Shown: one piece after another, positions 51,731 through 61,191 of the stretch
Position numbering within the stretch: position 1 is the first letter of the stretch
How the letters are laid out: each line of letters starts with the position of its first letter
Origin: UBA1206 sp050953105
GTDB lineage: Bacteria; Bacillota; Clostridia; Oscillospirales; CAG-382
Assembly: GCA_050953105.1 (NCBI GenBank)
Contig: JBMNMA010000009.1
Span: forward strand, 248,001-312,000
Direction: 5' to 3'
DNA: 64,000 nucleotides
Program-made: the position numbers and the translations under genes
The notes under the pieces: generated by a model
What the model was told of the DNA's origin: nothing
Databases searched by the model: none
What the model saw: the letters and a program-made list of their open reading frames with translations, nothing else

Positions 51731-53085
51731 AGGTATTCACCGTCCTTTTCGGTTTTGACGTTAAAATTCAGGCAAACTGTAAAAGTAGATTTATTTTCGC
51801 CTTTTGCTTTGAATTTATCGGAAGTGCCGATGAAGGGAACGCATACAATGTCCCCACCGGAACATATCACGGGAATGAGTCCCCTATATTTACGGGGTAT
51901 CTTTTTGTTTATAAATTCTTTCTTAATGCTTTTAGTGATACCGGATATTTTCAGGGTATCGCCTTCGCACCTTGTCCGTACGAAAATATCTTCATTTATA
52001 ATATCAGAATGCAAAGTTATTGTTGTTGACTTTTTGTTAATATCGTTAAAATTTTTGCTATTGATATTATAATATATGACCACATTGCCCTTGGCAAGTA
52101 TATTCTTCCCTTCTTTAAGCAGGGTATATTCAATATATTCGGGTTCATCATTAGTTTGTGAACCGAAATTAACTTTTCCCCCTTCGGTAAAGGCATACAG
52201 GCTTTGGGTTACGGCAAATTTCCGCCTTGCTTTTGCCTTAACCGCATTAACGATTTTCCATGCGGTTTCAAGGTCAAGAAATTCCGGGCAGCGGTTGTAA
52301 ATATATTGCAAAATCAAAACCTCGTCCTTATCAGAAATATCGCCGTCAAGCTTTTCGGCTGTTTCGGAAAGATAACGGCTTATACGGTCATACAATTTTG
52401 ACTGGCTTGTTATCGTGTTTATAAATGATGGGTTTATTCCCTTTAGCACCGGAACCACCTGGTGCCTTATTTTATTGCGGGTGTAAAGGTCAGACAGGTT
52501 GGTGGAGTCGGTTACATAGGGAATGTTTTTGTCTCTTGCGTATTCCTCTATTTCCTCCCGGCTTACGTCAAGCAACGGGCGGATTATATTCTGCCGCTTG
52601 TAGGGGATACCCCCCAGCCCCTTAAGTGCCGAACCCCGGGTTAGGTTGAAAAGCACCGTTTCTGCATTGTCGTCGGCATTGTGGGCGGTGGCGATAAGGT
52701 CAATGCCGTTTTCGGCGGCTATTTTTGAAAAAACCTCATATCTTGCCTGCCGGGCTGCATCTTCAAGGGACAGGGATTTTTCTTTAACCAGCGCCGGCAC
52801 ATCTACCCTTACCGTCCAAAGGATGATACCCGCTTTATGACAAACCTCTTTGGCAAAGGCTTCGTCATGGTCGCTTTCTTCCCCCCTGATTTGGTGGTTG
52901 ACGTGGACGGCAGACAATTCAAAGCCGTATCTTTCCCTTAGGGACATAAGCACATCCAAAAGCACCGAGGAGTCTGCGCCCCCCGAAAAGCCTGCCATAA
53001 CCCTTTTGGCGTTGTCAAGGAGGTTATGGCTTTCAATGGTTTTGATGACTTTAAGCCGGACAATATCGGTAATTTTTTTACTCAT
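51727..53085 (-). CDS. tilS: tRNA(Ile)-lysidine synthase
   Basis: Adds lysine to C34 of tRNA-Ile(CAU) so it reads AUA; essential. 452 residues: PP-loop SGGADSS at 34-40, AHNADDNAETVLFNLTRGS and the C-terminal TilS substrate domain. The start at 53085 (MSKKITDIV) overlaps the dnaB end by 8 bp; the longer open frame upstream is the antisense-free tail of dnaB in another frame. Confidence 0.95.
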   Translation of the reverse strand: MSKKITDIVRLKVIKTIESHNLLDNAKRVMAGFSGGADSSVLLDVLMSLRERYGFELSAVHVNHQIRGEESDHDEAFAKEVCHKAGIILWTVRVDVPALVKEKSLSLEDAARQARYEVFSKIAAENGIDLIATAHNADDNAETVLFNLTRGSALKGLGGIPYKRQNIIRPLLDVSREEIEEYARDKNIPYVTDSTNLSDLYTRNKIRHQVVPVLKGINPSFINTITSQSKLYDRISRYLSETAEKLDGDISDKDEVLILQYIYNRCPEFLDLETAWKIVNAVKAKARRKFAVTQSLYAFTEGGKVNFGSQTNDEPEYIEYTLLKEGKNILAKGNVVIYYNINSKNFNDINKKSTTITLHSDIINEDIFVRTRCEGDTLKISGITKSIKKEFINKKIPRKYRGLIPVICSGGDIVCVPFIGTSDKFKAKGENKSTFTVCLNFNVKTEKDGEYL

Positions 53086-54421
53086 ATTTTGTTTCAATGG
53101 GGACAAATTTAAAATACTGGCCGTGCCAAGCGAATTTAACCGTTCCGGTGGAGCCGTGGCGGTTTTTCCCCACAATACATTCTATTATCTGCTGTTCGGC
53201 AGGGACGGTTGGCTTTTCCTCGCCGGTGTCGTAGTCGTCACGATAAAGCATCATAACAATGTCGGCGTCCTGCTCGATAGCGCCTGAATCCCTCAAGTCC
53301 GAAAGCACCGGCCGTCTTTCCTTTACTCCCTTGGGAGGACGGGAAAGCTGTGAGCAGAGCAAAACCGGAATTTTCATTTCCTTTGCCAATAGCTTTAACG
53401 CTCTGGTAATTTCGGCCACTTCCAGCACCCGGTTGTCCTTGTGGCTTTCCGACTGCATAAGCTGAAGATAGTCTATAACAATCATCCCCACGTTTTTAAG
53501 GCGGCGGACTTTAGACTTCATTTCGGTTATGGTAATGTTGGAGGTGTCGTCAAGGTAAATGCCGGTAGCGGACAGATTAGAGCAGGCTAAGGCTACGTCC
53601 CCCCACTGTTCGTCGGTGAAGGAGGCTTTACGGACGGTGTAGTTGTCTATAACCGCCTCGCAGGATATAAGCCGGTGGACAAGCTGCTGCTTTGACATTT
53701 CAAGGGAAAAAATGGCAATAGACTTATCCGGATAGGCTTTTCCCATGCTTAGGGCAAGGTTTAACACAAAGGTGGTTTTACCCATACCGGGACGCGCCCC
53801 CACCAGCACAAGGTCCCCTTCGCCAAGGCCGACAAAAATATTGTCAAGGTCGGAAAAGCCGGTTTTAAGACCGAGGTCCTCACCGGGGTGGGAGGCAAGA
53901 TACTGGTAGTATGAATAGTTTTCCTTTAAGGTTTCGCTTATATGTGTAAGTCCGGTACGATAACGGCTGTCGGCTATTGAAAATATGGTCTGTTCGGCAT
54001 AGTCAACAATAGACCTGACATCCCCTTTTTCGGCAAAGGCGGTTTCGGCAATGTCCCTGGATATGTTTATAAGCTCCCTTAAAGTGGCCTTTTCCTCAAT
54101 AATGCGCACGTATTCGGCCACGTTGGTGTTTTCGGCGGCAACGTCGCATATTATTTTTATGTATTTGGCCACGTCGAATTCGGTTATCCCCGCTTCGGCT
54201 TTAACTTCCTCAATAAGGGTAACCACGTCTATCGACCGGCTTTTTGCAAACAGGCTGCGGATGGACGAAAAAATTATTTTATGTGATTCGATATAAAAAT
54301 GCTCGGGTTTGAGCGTTTCGGCCTTTAGCAGATTTCCCTGGTCGATTATGATTGCGCCGAGCAGGGCCTGTTCCGCCACAAGGGAGTGGGGCATTTGCTT
54401 AATGTTATCAAATTCTGCCAT
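53078..54421 (-). CDS. dnaB: Replicative DNA helicase DnaB
   Basis: Hexameric 5'-3' helicase of the replication fork (DnaC in Bacillus naming). 447 residues: N-terminal DnaG-interacting helical domain (1-100, MPHSLVAEQALLGAI), linker, RecA-like domain with Walker A GARPGMGKT near 207, and DRDNRVLE-type loops; closing IVGKNRHGSTGTVKF. 23 bp after rplI, the usual gdpP-rplI-dnaB order. No intein. Confidence 0.97.
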   Translation of the reverse strand: MAEFDNIKQMPHSLVAEQALLGAIIIDQGNLLKAETLKPEHFYIESHKIIFSSIRSLFAKSRSIDVVTLIEEVKAEAGITEFDVAKYIKIICDVAAENTNVAEYVRIIEEKATLRELINISRDIAETAFAEKGDVRSIVDYAEQTIFSIADSRYRTGLTHISETLKENYSYYQYLASHPGEDLGLKTGFSDLDNIFVGLGEGDLVLVGARPGMGKTTFVLNLALSMGKAYPDKSIAIFSLEMSKQQLVHRLISCEAVIDNYTVRKASFTDEQWGDVALACSNLSATGIYLDDTSNITITEMKSKVRRLKNVGMIVIDYLQLMQSESHKDNRVLEVAEITRALKLLAKEMKIPVLLCSQLSRPPKGVKERRPVLSDLRDSGAIEQDADIVMMLYRDDYDTGEEKPTVPAEQQIIECIVGKNRHGSTGTVKFAWHGQYFKFVPIETKYE

Positions 54422-54444
54422 TTCAAACTCCGTTTGAAGTTTTT

Positions 54445-54888
54445 TTAATTCTGCACCTTTAACCTTAATTTAGCCTGAACTTCGGGGAACAGCTTTATAC
54501 TTACAACATATTCCCCGGTGGTTTTTATGGTATCGTTAATTACAATTTTCTTTTTATCAATATCCAGACCGAGTTCGGCTTTTATTTTTTCGGCAATGTC
54601 CTTGTTTGTAACGGCGGAATAAAGCTTGCCGTCGGCACCGCCGGTAGCGGTGAACACAAGGGTGGCCATTTCTATAATTTCCTTAGATGCAAGGGCGGCC
54701 TTTTTATCCTCGGCATGGCGGAATTCTTCTGCCTTTTTCTTGGATTCAATCTCATTTACCAGCTGAGCGGTAGCCTCTTTGGCTAACTTTCTGGGTAAAA
54801 GAAAATTTTTGGCATATCCGTCTGAAACGTTTATAACGTCCCCCTTTTTACCCTGTCCTTTTACATCTTCAAGCAATATAACTTTCAT
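54445..54888 (-). CDS. rplI: 50S ribosomal protein L9
   Basis: 147 residues: N-terminal rRNA-binding domain MKVILLEDVKGQGKKGDVINVSDGYAKNFLLPRKLA, long central helix and C-terminal domain. Standard length. Lies between gdpP and dnaB. Confidence 0.97.
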   Translation of the reverse strand: MKVILLEDVKGQGKKGDVINVSDGYAKNFLLPRKLAKEATAQLVNEIESKKKAEEFRHAEDKKAALASKEIIEMATLVFTATGGADGKLYSAVTNKDIAEKIKAELGLDIDKKKIVINDTIKTTGEYVVSIKLFPEVQAKLRLKVQN

Positions 54889-54917
54889 TTTTCTTCCCTC
54901 TTTACTGTTTGGTGTGT

Positions 54918-56906
54918 TTATTCGGTTTCGCAGTATTCCACAATGGCTTCCCTGAGCATAACCAGCGCCTGTTTCATTGAAACGCCGGTAAGCCTTGCCC
55001 CGGCGGAGTCGAAATGACCACCGCCTTTAAGCTTTTCAAGGATAAGCGACACGTTGACGGAGCCATCGCTGCGGGCGGAGATATGAATGGCGTCATCGGC
55101 AAGGGATAATGTAAAGGAGGCTTTTATCCCCTCGATTTGAAGCATTCTTTCCGCCGCCTGGGCGGCAATCACCCGGTTTTCGGGGGTGTTGTCAAGGTCG
55201 TATTGGGTTATGGCGAAAATTTTTCTGAAAACTATTATGTTCTTTTCAAATTCGGCAAGCTTTTTAAATTCACCAAGCCGGTATTTGAAAACCGACTGAG
55301 CTTTACCGGTGTTTGCCCCTTCACCCCTCAAATATACCGCTGCGGAGAAGGTGCGTATTCCCACGTTGCGGGTAAAGTTTTGGGTGTCAAGGAGAATGCC
55401 TGCCAGAAGCAGCTCGGCTTCTTCCTTATACAAGGTGTTTGGCGGCAGGACAAGCTCAAGCATTTCACTGACCAGCTCGCTTGCCGAGGAGGCGGTGGGC
55501 TCGATATAAGATATGTCATGTTTGCGGTTGAATTCCTGGGTTTGCCGGTGGTGGTCTATTATGGCGATATGCTCAGCCTTTTTGTAAATTTCCGGCGATT
55601 CCAGTATCCGCTCGTTGTTAACGTCGGTTATTATAACCAGCGTATCGGGGGTTAACAGCTCCTGGCCGTAGATTTTGTCCACGAAAATATTGTCGTAGTC
55701 CTTTATCATGGTAAGCATATTGGCAAAGGTGTTAAATGACTGGTTTGAAAAGTCGGTGATGATTTTAACATCCTTTCCGAGATACATCACCAGCCTTGCC
55801 AGACCGATACCCGACGCTATTGCGTCAAAGTCGGGGTTGATATGGCCCATTATAAGAACATTTGACGATTTGTTTACAAGCGACACCAGTTGGGTGGCCA
55901 CCATGCGGGACTTGATTTTGGTACGCTTTTGAAGGGTTTTTGTTTTGCCGCCGTAAATGTCGGTGTCGGTTTTGGTTTTTACTATTGCCTGTGCACCGCC
56001 CCGCTGCAAGGCAAGCTGGAGGGAAATTTTGGCGGCCTCCTCTTTTTCCGACAGCGTTCCGTCAAGGCGGGCAACGCCGAGAGAAATTGTAAGAGGGGAG
56101 TTTTCGTCGGTTTCGGAAATTTCATAAACCCTGTCAAGAATATCGAACTTTGAATCGATAAGCTTGCTCATGTGGCGTTCTTCAAAAAAGATAATATATT
56201 TATCCCGTTCGTATTCCTTTATAATACCCTTCATGGAAGAAACCCATTCGGAAAGGACGTTGGCAATTTTTGCCGAAATTTCTCTGTATCTGTCCTGCAT
56301 CCCCTGGGTAAGTTCGGATATATTGTCCACCACCGCATAGGCCACAAGAACATTGGAATTAAGGTGCTCGGCATAAAGGTTTTCATAATCGGTAACATCC
56401 GACCAGATTATGAGAAAGAAGGATTTACGCATTGTCTCTATGGGATAGGGGGTTATGCGGTAATATTTATCCCCCTGTTTTATGGTGTAATGCTTTTTCC
56501 CCTGCTCTTTAAGTTCGTTGAACTTATCGACGGTTACAACGCCATCGCCCATGGTAGAAACGTTTTCGCCGATTTTGATTTTATAATCGGAATACAGACT
56601 TTCAAGGGCGGCGTTATACCAGGAAATGGCCCCGGTGCCGTCGCAAAGCAGGACGGGAAGGCTCATTTCTGATATAAAGTCAAATGTATGGGCGGCAAGG
56701 GATTTGCCGGCAAGGAGGTTTTTGGCATCCCCCGAGCCGAAATAAACGTATATGATAACATAGATGAGATAGCACCCGAACAGAATTGTGGAAAAAACCC
56801 CCGCCTTTGTGTTAAAGACAAAGGCAATGGCGCATAAGGACGCCATAAAAGCCGTGCTTATTACAAAGGAAAAGAGATTGTTTTTAAAAAAATGTTTCGG
56901 GTTCAT
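54918..56906 (-). CDS. gdpP: Cyclic-di-AMP phosphodiesterase GdpP
   Basis: Membrane-bound enzyme hydrolysing c-di-AMP, which controls potassium and osmolyte balance and wall stress. 662 residues: two N-terminal membrane helices (about 12-55), PAS-like domain, degenerate GGDEF domain (about 170-300), DHH domain with GHINPDFDAIASGIG and IIDHHRQ, and DHHA1 domain with GGGHFDSAGA. All metal-binding acids and histidines are present. Confidence 0.95.
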   Translation of the reverse strand: MNPKHFFKNNLFSFVISTAFMASLCAIAFVFNTKAGVFSTILFGCYLIYVIIYVYFGSGDAKNLLAGKSLAAHTFDFISEMSLPVLLCDGTGAISWYNAALESLYSDYKIKIGENVSTMGDGVVTVDKFNELKEQGKKHYTIKQGDKYYRITPYPIETMRKSFFLIIWSDVTDYENLYAEHLNSNVLVAYAVVDNISELTQGMQDRYREISAKIANVLSEWVSSMKGIIKEYERDKYIIFFEERHMSKLIDSKFDILDRVYEISETDENSPLTISLGVARLDGTLSEKEEAAKISLQLALQRGGAQAIVKTKTDTDIYGGKTKTLQKRTKIKSRMVATQLVSLVNKSSNVLIMGHINPDFDAIASGIGLARLVMYLGKDVKIITDFSNQSFNTFANMLTMIKDYDNIFVDKIYGQELLTPDTLVIITDVNNERILESPEIYKKAEHIAIIDHHRQTQEFNRKHDISYIEPTASSASELVSEMLELVLPPNTLYKEEAELLLAGILLDTQNFTRNVGIRTFSAAVYLRGEGANTGKAQSVFKYRLGEFKKLAEFEKNIIVFRKIFAITQYDLDNTPENRVIAAQAAERMLQIEGIKASFTLSLADDAIHISARSDGSVNVSLILEKLKGGGHFDSAGARLTGVSMKQALVMLREAIVEYCETE

Positions 56907-56927
56907 ATTTCATCTCCGTAAACGTCG

Positions 56928-59153
56928 TTACTCAATTGACTGCTGAAGGAAATCGGGGTCCTCCTCCTCAAACAATCCCCCCGGTGATGGCAGGCTTGTC
57001 TTGCGGTAGCGGCTTTCCTTTGAAAGGGGTGAATTCACCTTGTCATAATAATTGGCGTAAATAACCTTTTGTCCCTTTTTCAGAGTCATAACCGTCGAAC
57101 CGTAGGAGGTGCGGGTGGTTTTAAAGGTAAGCTGCTTTGCCTTGATAATTAGGGCCTTGCCTGCGTCGGAACGGATAAGGAATTCGTGGCTGTCCGTTAC
57201 GAACATGGCGTTAACCAGCAGGGATTTGTCGAAAAAGGCGTTTTTCAGCTTTTTACGGTTGGTTTTGGTTTCGTAATTTAATGCGGAAATTTTAACCGCC
57301 TTGCCGTTTTCAAAGAAAAGGGCGATTTCCTGGTTAAAATCGGAAAGGCAAAGGGCGGCAACCACCTTTTCGTTCTGGTCAAAGGACAGCTTGGCGGGTA
57401 TATAGTCCCCCAGGGACGACGCCTTGGTGTCCTCAAAGTCATAAAGATGTGCCTTATACACCTGGGCGGCGGAGGTAAAGAACAGCACTTCCGCAATGTT
57501 GTTGGTTTCCTGGGTATAGACCAGATAGTCGTTTTCCTTAAACTTCTGGACATCGTTACCCCTGAGCGACGCTGCGGTGCATTTTTTAAAGTAACCGTCT
57601 TTGGAAAGGAAAATGGTTACGGGATAGTCCTCGTGGGTTTCCATAACCTCCATTACTTCTTCGGCCATGTCCTCATAAATTATATCGGTTTTTCGTGTCT
57701 TTGCGTATTTTGCTTTAATGTCGGAAAGCTCTTTGATAATATACTTTTTAATCTTTGCGTCGCTTTCGATAAGCTCGTAAAGACGGTTTATCTCGGTTTC
57801 AAGACCCGAAATTTCCTCTATGTTGTCAAGGATGTATTCTTTGTTAAGGTTTCTGAGCTTTATATTTGCTATATATTCGGCCTGGGGCTCGTCTATGTCA
57901 AAGCCGGACATAAGGTTGGGAATAACGTCCCGGTCGTTTTCGGTATGCCTGATTATATATATGGCCTTGTCAATGTCAAGGAGTATCTTTTTTAAGCCTT
58001 CAAGAAGATGCAGCCGTTCTTTTTTCCTGTTCCAGTCGTACACAAAGGTGCGGCGGAGGCATTCTATGCGGAAGGCGCACCATTCCTCGATAATATCCAT
58101 AACCCCAAGGGTTTTGGGGACGTTCCCCACCAGCACGGTGAAGTTGCAGGAAAAGGAATCCTCCAGCGGAGTCATTTTAAACAGCTTGGCCATAACCTTG
58201 TCGGGTTCGGTTCCCCGCTTCAGGTCAATGGCAATTTTAAGGCCGTTTATGTCGGTTTCGTCACGGATATCCGAAATTTCCTTTATCTTGCCTTCTTTAA
58301 CCAGCTTGGTAACTGCGTCTTTTATTTTTTCGGCGGTGGTGGTATAGGGAATTTCGTAAACCTCAATACAGTTTGCCTTGGAGTCATACCTGTATTTTGA
58401 CCTTAACTTAAAAGACCCCTTGCCGGTTTTATAAATTTCCAGCATCTTTTCCCGGTTGTAAAACAAAAGTGCGCCGGTGGAAAAGTCGGGAGCCTTTAAA
58501 GTATCCAGCAGTTCGCTGTCAGACACGACACCGTTTTTCAAAAACAAGGCGGTAAGGTCGCAGATTTCGGCAAGGTTAAACGAGCATATTACGCTTGAAA
58601 GCCCAACCGCTATGCCCGAGTTGGGGGAAACGAGAATGTTGGGGAAAGCGATGGGTAAAAGCAGCGGTTCGGTGGTGGTGTGGTCGTAGTTGTCCACAAA
58701 GTCCACCGCATCCTTTTCGATACCGCCGAAAACGTATTCGCATATTTTTTCAAGCTTTACTTCGGTATATCTTGAGGCGGCAAACGCCATGTCGGAATAC
58801 TGCTTGCCAAAGCTTCCCTTGGAGTCTACAAACGGGTGCAGCAAAGCTTCCTTGTCTGTGGTAAGCCTGACAAGGGTTTCGTAAATCGCCATATCCCCAT
58901 GGGGGTGGAGCTTCATTGTCGCTCCCACCACGTTGGCGGATTTTGTCCGGGGGCCGTTTAGCAGCCCCATTTTATACATGGTATAAAGGAGTTTTCTGTG
59001 GGAAGGCTTAAAGCCGTCAATTTCGGGTATCGCTCTTGAAACTATAACCGTCATGGCGTATGGCATGTAGTTAGTTTCAAGAACGTCAGTTATTTCCCCG
59101 ACTTCAATAACTGCCGGTCTTTCTTCATCGATTGTCTTTTTCCTTTTTGCCAT
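56928..59153 (-). CDS. Type IIA topoisomerase subunit A (ParC/GyrA-like)
   Basis: 741 residues. Breakage-reunion domain with GFKPSHRKLLYTMY, HPHGD and catalytic Tyr129 in AASRYTE; coiled-coil gate (about 340-470) and a C-terminal part with weakly repeated beta units. Shorter than standard gyrase A, and lacking an obvious GyrA box (QRRGGKG). It is therefore more likely a topoisomerase IV-type enzyme for decatenation than a supercoiling gyrase. Paired with the ParE-like gene 31 bp upstream. Confidence 0.88.
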   Translation of the reverse strand: MAKRKKTIDEERPAVIEVGEITDVLETNYMPYAMTVIVSRAIPEIDGFKPSHRKLLYTMYKMGLLNGPRTKSANVVGATMKLHPHGDMAIYETLVRLTTDKEALLHPFVDSKGSFGKQYSDMAFAASRYTEVKLEKICEYVFGGIEKDAVDFVDNYDHTTTEPLLLPIAFPNILVSPNSGIAVGLSSVICSFNLAEICDLTALFLKNGVVSDSELLDTLKAPDFSTGALLFYNREKMLEIYKTGKGSFKLRSKYRYDSKANCIEVYEIPYTTTAEKIKDAVTKLVKEGKIKEISDIRDETDINGLKIAIDLKRGTEPDKVMAKLFKMTPLEDSFSCNFTVLVGNVPKTLGVMDIIEEWCAFRIECLRRTFVYDWNRKKERLHLLEGLKKILLDIDKAIYIIRHTENDRDVIPNLMSGFDIDEPQAEYIANIKLRNLNKEYILDNIEEISGLETEINRLYELIESDAKIKKYIIKELSDIKAKYAKTRKTDIIYEDMAEEVMEVMETHEDYPVTIFLSKDGYFKKCTAASLRGNDVQKFKENDYLVYTQETNNIAEVLFFTSAAQVYKAHLYDFEDTKASSLGDYIPAKLSFDQNEKVVAALCLSDFNQEIALFFENGKAVKISALNYETKTNRKKLKNAFFDKSLLVNAMFVTDSHEFLIRSDAGKALIIKAKQLTFKTTRTSYGSTVMTLKKGQKVIYANYYDKVNSPLSKESRYRKTSLPSPGGLFEEEDPDFLQQSIE

Positions 59154-59184
59154 TTTTCACCTTTAACGTCTTTATTAAAAACTC

Positions 59185-61170
59185 TTATATGTCCGCCAAG
59201 GGGAGATATTTTGCTCCGTAGAGTGCTATAAACTCCTTGCGGGCGGCGATATTGTCGCCAAGGAGGATGTCAAACATTTCGAAGGTTTTTGCTTCATCTT
59301 CCATTGTTATCTGAAGGAGTCTGCGGGTGGCGGGGTTCATGGTGGTCCGTGACATCATGGCCGCATCGTTTTCGCCGAGACCCTTTGACCGCTGAATGGT
59401 GTATTTTGCATTGCCGAGGGTGGCTAAAATATCGTTCTTTTCCCTTTCGTCGTAGGCAAAATAGGTGTCATCCCTGGTGTTTATTTCATACAAAGGGGTT
59501 TGGGCAATAAACACCATCCCTTCCCGTATAAGAGAGGGCAAAAGCCGGAAAAGCATTGTTAAAATAAGGGTTCTTATCTGGTAGCCGTCCTCGTCGGCGT
59601 CGGTACATATTATAATTTTACTCCACCTCAAGGCATCACGGTTGTAGGTCTGGCTGGCCTTAGCCGCCTTTCCCTTTCCGCCCATCTCAATGCCGCAGCC
59701 GATAACCTTTATAAGGTCGGTTATAATTTCGTTGGCAAGTATTTTATCGTAGGTTGCTTTAAGGCAGTTTAGGGTTTTGCCCCGGACGGGGATAATAGCC
59801 TGAAAATCGGCATTTCTGGCCAGCTTGCAGCTTGTAAGCGCCGAGTCCCCTTCAACTATATAAAGTTCACATTTATTTTTATCCTTGGAACGGCAGTTGA
59901 CAAACTTGTCCACCGTGTTGGAAATGTCAAGGGACGAGGTAAGCTGCTTTTTAACGTTTACCCGCATGCTTTCGCTTTGCTCACGGGAACGCTTGTTTAT
60001 AAGCACCTGTCCACAGATACGCTCTGCCGCCTGGGGGTTTTCAAGAAAATATACCTCAAGGCAATGCCTGAAAAAGTCGGTCATCGCCTCGGTTATAAAG
60101 GGGTTGTTTATTGCTTTTTTGGTCTGGTTGGCGTAGGAGGTCTGGGTTGAAAAGGAGTTGGACACAAACACAAGGCAGTCTTCAATGTCCCCGAAGGTTA
60201 TTTTAACCTCCTTGGCCTTGTATTTGCCGTTGGTTTTTAGGTATTTGTCAATTACGCTTGTAAACGCCGACTTTAACGCCTTTTCGGGACATCCGCCGTG
60301 TTCCAGGAATGAGCCGTTATGATAATATTCTATCATCTGCACTTCGTTGGAAAAGCAGAAGGCAAAGTTAATTTTAAGCTTATAATCTTCCTTGTCCGCC
60401 CGGTCCCGGCCCACACGCTCGGTTGAGTAGAAAGCGGGTTCGTTAAGGTAGTTTACCCCCACGGTTTCGTAGATATAATCCACAATTCCGTTGGGATACA
60501 GAAATTGGGATGCTTCAAAGCTGCCGTCGGCATTCTGCCAGTTAAGGCAGAGCAAAAGCCCCTCGTTGGCCACTGCCTGCTTTTTTAGGGTGGTTTCGTA
60601 ATACTCTTTGGGTATATTTATATCGGTAAAAACCTCAAGGTCGGGTTTCCAGTGGATAACCGTTCCTGTTTTGGTTTTGGGGCAGGGTTCTTTGTTAAGC
60701 TTTGAAACCGGCTCGCCTTTTTTAAAGGAAACGGTGTATTTCGTCCCCTTGGAATAGGCGGTAACCTCCATAAATTCGGAGGAATACTGGGTGGCGCAGG
60801 CGCCGAGACCGTTCAAACCGAGGGAATATTCATAAGCTCCCCCCGAGGTGTTCTGGTATTTGCCGCCGGCATACAGTTCGCAAAACACCAGTTCCCAGTT
60901 GTATTTACCCTCGTTTTCGTTCCAGTCAAGGGGAACACCCCGGCCGAAATCCTCAACGGTTATGGATTTATCCTTGTAAACGGTTACGTTTATCTGTTTG
61001 CCGTATCCTTCCCGGTACTCGTCTATGGCGTTGGAGAGTATTTCGAAAAAGGAATGCTCGCAACCCTCAAGGCCGTCGGAGCCGAAAATAACCGCCGGAC
61101 GTTTTCTGACCCGGTCGGCCCCTTTAAGGGAGGATATGGACTGTTCGGTGTATTCTCTTTTTTTTGCCAC
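59185..61170 (-). CDS. Divergent type IIA topoisomerase subunit B (ParE/GyrB-like)
   Basis: 661 residues. GHKL ATPase domain with Mg-binding Asn47 (EILSNAIDE) and FGRGVP; the usual RPGMYIG is RPAVIFG, and GGLHGVG of the ATP lid is LGLNGLG. The transducer and TOPRIM domains follow (VEGDSALTSC, PVRGKTLN, TDADEDGYQIRTL, QTPLYEI, RSKGLGEND). Essential acids of TOPRIM are kept. Divergence from standard GyrB and ParE is clear, but it is next to its A subunit and appears intact. 21 bp after trpS. Confidence 0.85.
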   Translation of the reverse strand: MAKKREYTEQSISSLKGADRVRKRPAVIFGSDGLEGCEHSFFEILSNAIDEYREGYGKQINVTVYKDKSITVEDFGRGVPLDWNENEGKYNWELVFCELYAGGKYQNTSGGAYEYSLGLNGLGACATQYSSEFMEVTAYSKGTKYTVSFKKGEPVSKLNKEPCPKTKTGTVIHWKPDLEVFTDINIPKEYYETTLKKQAVANEGLLLCLNWQNADGSFEASQFLYPNGIVDYIYETVGVNYLNEPAFYSTERVGRDRADKEDYKLKINFAFCFSNEVQMIEYYHNGSFLEHGGCPEKALKSAFTSVIDKYLKTNGKYKAKEVKITFGDIEDCLVFVSNSFSTQTSYANQTKKAINNPFITEAMTDFFRHCLEVYFLENPQAAERICGQVLINKRSREQSESMRVNVKKQLTSSLDISNTVDKFVNCRSKDKNKCELYIVEGDSALTSCKLARNADFQAIIPVRGKTLNCLKATYDKILANEIITDLIKVIGCGIEMGGKGKAAKASQTYNRDALRWSKIIICTDADEDGYQIRTLILTMLFRLLPSLIREGMVFIAQTPLYEINTRDDTYFAYDEREKNDILATLGNAKYTIQRSKGLGENDAAMMSRTTMNPATRRLLQITMEDEAKTFEMFDILLGDNIAARKEFIALYGAKYLPLADI

Positions 61171-61191
61171 GTTTACCTCCGGAACGGATTG

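Noticed and set aside
57447..57995. 182-codon plus-strand frame opposite the ParC-like gene
   Set aside because: Antisense shadow; Phe/Val-rich peptide with no domain.
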